From contig OZ038321.1 in assembly GCA_964035795.1 (NCBI GenBank), positions 22,951,707-23,015,706 of the forward strand: a stretch of DNA of 64,000 nucleotides, written 5' to 3'. The notes under the pieces were generated by a model. The model had not been told where the DNA came from and ran no database searches. It was given only the letters and a program-made list of their open reading frames with translations. Below, one piece after another: positions 62,293 through 64,000 of this stretch (positions are counted from its first letter, which is position 1; every line of letters begins with the position of its first letter). The DNA is from Pterobdella sp. o SKG-2022 (lineage: Eukaryota; Annelida; Clitellata; Hirudinida; Piscicolidae). A program made the position numbers and the translations under genes.

Positions 62293-64000
62293 AGGAAGCA
62301 TCCATTTGAGCACGGTTGTGTCGAATAAAAGAAAATAAACGATGAAGGAAGATTTTCTGTACTTTTGAACGTTTGTTCATCTTTCCCATTGTAAAGACAT
62401 CCCCATTTGAATCCAATTGAACCAAATCATTACTAATCTACCACCGCTTTTCCTTGTCAACATATTTCTAGTGTTTTCCTGCAACCATTGCAATAGTATT
62501 AAAAACTACCAACACCAACTAAATTTAACTATATTTACTGTGAAGCGCAGTCTCTATCGATTATATAAATCATAAAAACACCGGTTTTTTATATACTCTA
62601 AACTTTATTTCATCACAAAATCCTCGTTTTAATGGCTCCAAGCCATGAAACATGGTTCGTGTTTCCATCCATAAAATAAACAGCTTCGTTTTGCAACAGT
62701 TCATACTCAACTCAATAATTGATAAATTTCCCATGTTAATTTCATAATTGGATTCTTTGCTTTTGAACAATTCTTTCAAGTTCAGGCAGAAAAGAACATT
62801 TTATTGTGCCTTGTAGATAGGAGTTTTCCAAGTTTTATTTCTGCAGATCACTTTTGAAATAATACATCTGTTCATTTGTTTTGAATTTTTGAAATTTCAT
62901 TTTATTATCGCTCTCTTTGAAAGCGTTTCGAGCAGTTAGAGGTGCTTTCATTAGAGTTCAACGTATTGATTTTGCCTGAATATCAAGTTATTTATTCCAA
63001 TTTCATTATATGAACTTTTTTGAATTTACCTATGATTTTACAAAACTTATAAAAAAGACTTTTATTGAGATAAATCACGCAACTATATACTTATTTCGCG
63101 GCTAGAAAAATTTTCCTTGAGTAAAAGTTTAACAGAAAATCTGAAATAAATATTCAAAATAACAACAAAATAACGATTAAATTTTCGTATATTTTTGACT
63201 TTAACCATAAAATACTAACAAATTTTGTTTGCATTGCTACATATGGCTGCTGGGCATTGACTTCTGATAGAACTAAATAATGGTTTTCTAAAGCCGAAGT
63301 AAAATCTTAAAACTATTGAACTTGAGAATGTTAAACTTTCAACGAAAATCTCCGTACTTTTAATAGAGAAATTTGTTTGAATTATATAAGACGAAACAAA
63401 TATTATGTTTTAACATAATTTTAATGTGTTGAAATAATTTATAAAAAATATTTCGAAGTGTTAATAGAATCATTTTTAAATTAAGAGGCACAAAAATTAA
63501 TGAGCTATGTAAGATTATAAGGGTTCACATGAAATTAAAATATCACAAGATAAAAAATGTTTGAAGCATTTCAAAAGATTAATAAAAAATTCTGAATTCT
63601 TCAAATTCGAATCCCCAAAGGGTTAAAACACCAATCAATACGAGCGGCCTTCGTAATCCGTTTACGTCTGCCACACCAGCAGACGAAATTTATTTCCTCA
63701 AAATGTTCAAATATGAGAAGATTAACAGGATAGCATCACTATATACAACTTTTCAGTCTAATGTTATACAAGAATTTAGTTGTTTGAACTGATTTAAGAT
63801 TATTGGTATGTTTTTCACTGCAAAAAAGCTTATTATGATTAATAGAAATTGTGATATAGATGGGTATTTTAATTGACTTTGAAGAGGAACTGGTGGAATT
63901 ATGAAAACATCGCTCTAAAAAATGATGAGATTTAGGTTAGGAAATTGTGTTAAAGTTAGATAGATTTTGAATGAAATAAATCAGGCCACACTTAGTATAA

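Larger units (their letters stand above)
61054..64000. other. Right-hand AT-rich region, probable SPSB-like intron
   Basis: No SPRY-domain exon is recognised. A hammerhead-like repeat copy lies at 61758-61797. A GC-richer spot at 63595-63690 has a ggattcgaat B-box-like motif on the minus strand but no clear tRNA fold. Confidence 0.45.

Noticed and set aside
63595..63690. A tRNA gene on the minus strand
   Set aside because: A B-box-like ggattcgaat is present, but acceptor and T-stem pairing are absent.

Overview
The window is strongly AT-rich metazoan DNA with long introns, GT-AG splice sites, microsatellites, several retroelement families and one 200-base assembly gap (24341-24540). I see no operons, ribosome binding sites, CRISPR or rRNA. 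The clearest gene resembles the insect Ih/HCN channel more than the vertebrate forms as I remember them, so an invertebrate, probably a protostome, fits. I cannot name the species.

Layout. 1-3368: AT-rich DNA with no recognised gene. 3369-39572 (+): one HCN-type channel gene of about 1,030 codons, rebuilt here as 14 visible exons plus one small exon that must lie in or beside the gap. Its introns hold microsatellites, a tRNA-like element, paired CRE palindromes, an internally deleted LINE and a hammerhead-like foldback. 41930-43290 (-): a decayed Penelope-like element with reverse transcriptase and GIY-YIG remnants. 44659-47594 (-): a six-exon PGAP2 gene with all reading phases consistent. 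48140-52332 (+): a nearly complete but disrupted LINE of the L2/CR1-like group with a (TAA)n tail. 54309-55878 (-): a four-exon tandem CCCH zinc-finger gene of the TIS11/ZFP36 family. 60926-61053 (-): the terminal SOCS-box exon of an SPSB-like gene whose remaining exons lie upstream, probably past the window edge.

The exon models rest on three things: conserved protein blocks, splice dinucleotides, and agreement of codon phase across every intron. The four genes do not form a pathway. HCN is a plasma-membrane cation channel, PGAP2 acts in GPI-anchor lipid remodelling, the CCCH protein acts in AU-rich mRNA decay, and the SPSB protein is a ubiquitin-ligase adaptor.

Most worth a second look: a serine in place of the usual cysteine in the HCN selectivity filter; two competing 5' splice sites in HCN exon 14 that predict different C-termini; a genome-style pattern in which many introns start G/T-rich and end A/C-rich; and a dispersed short repeat with a hammerhead-like CTGANGA...GAAA core, one copy of which sits inside a 25-bp perfect inverted repeat.
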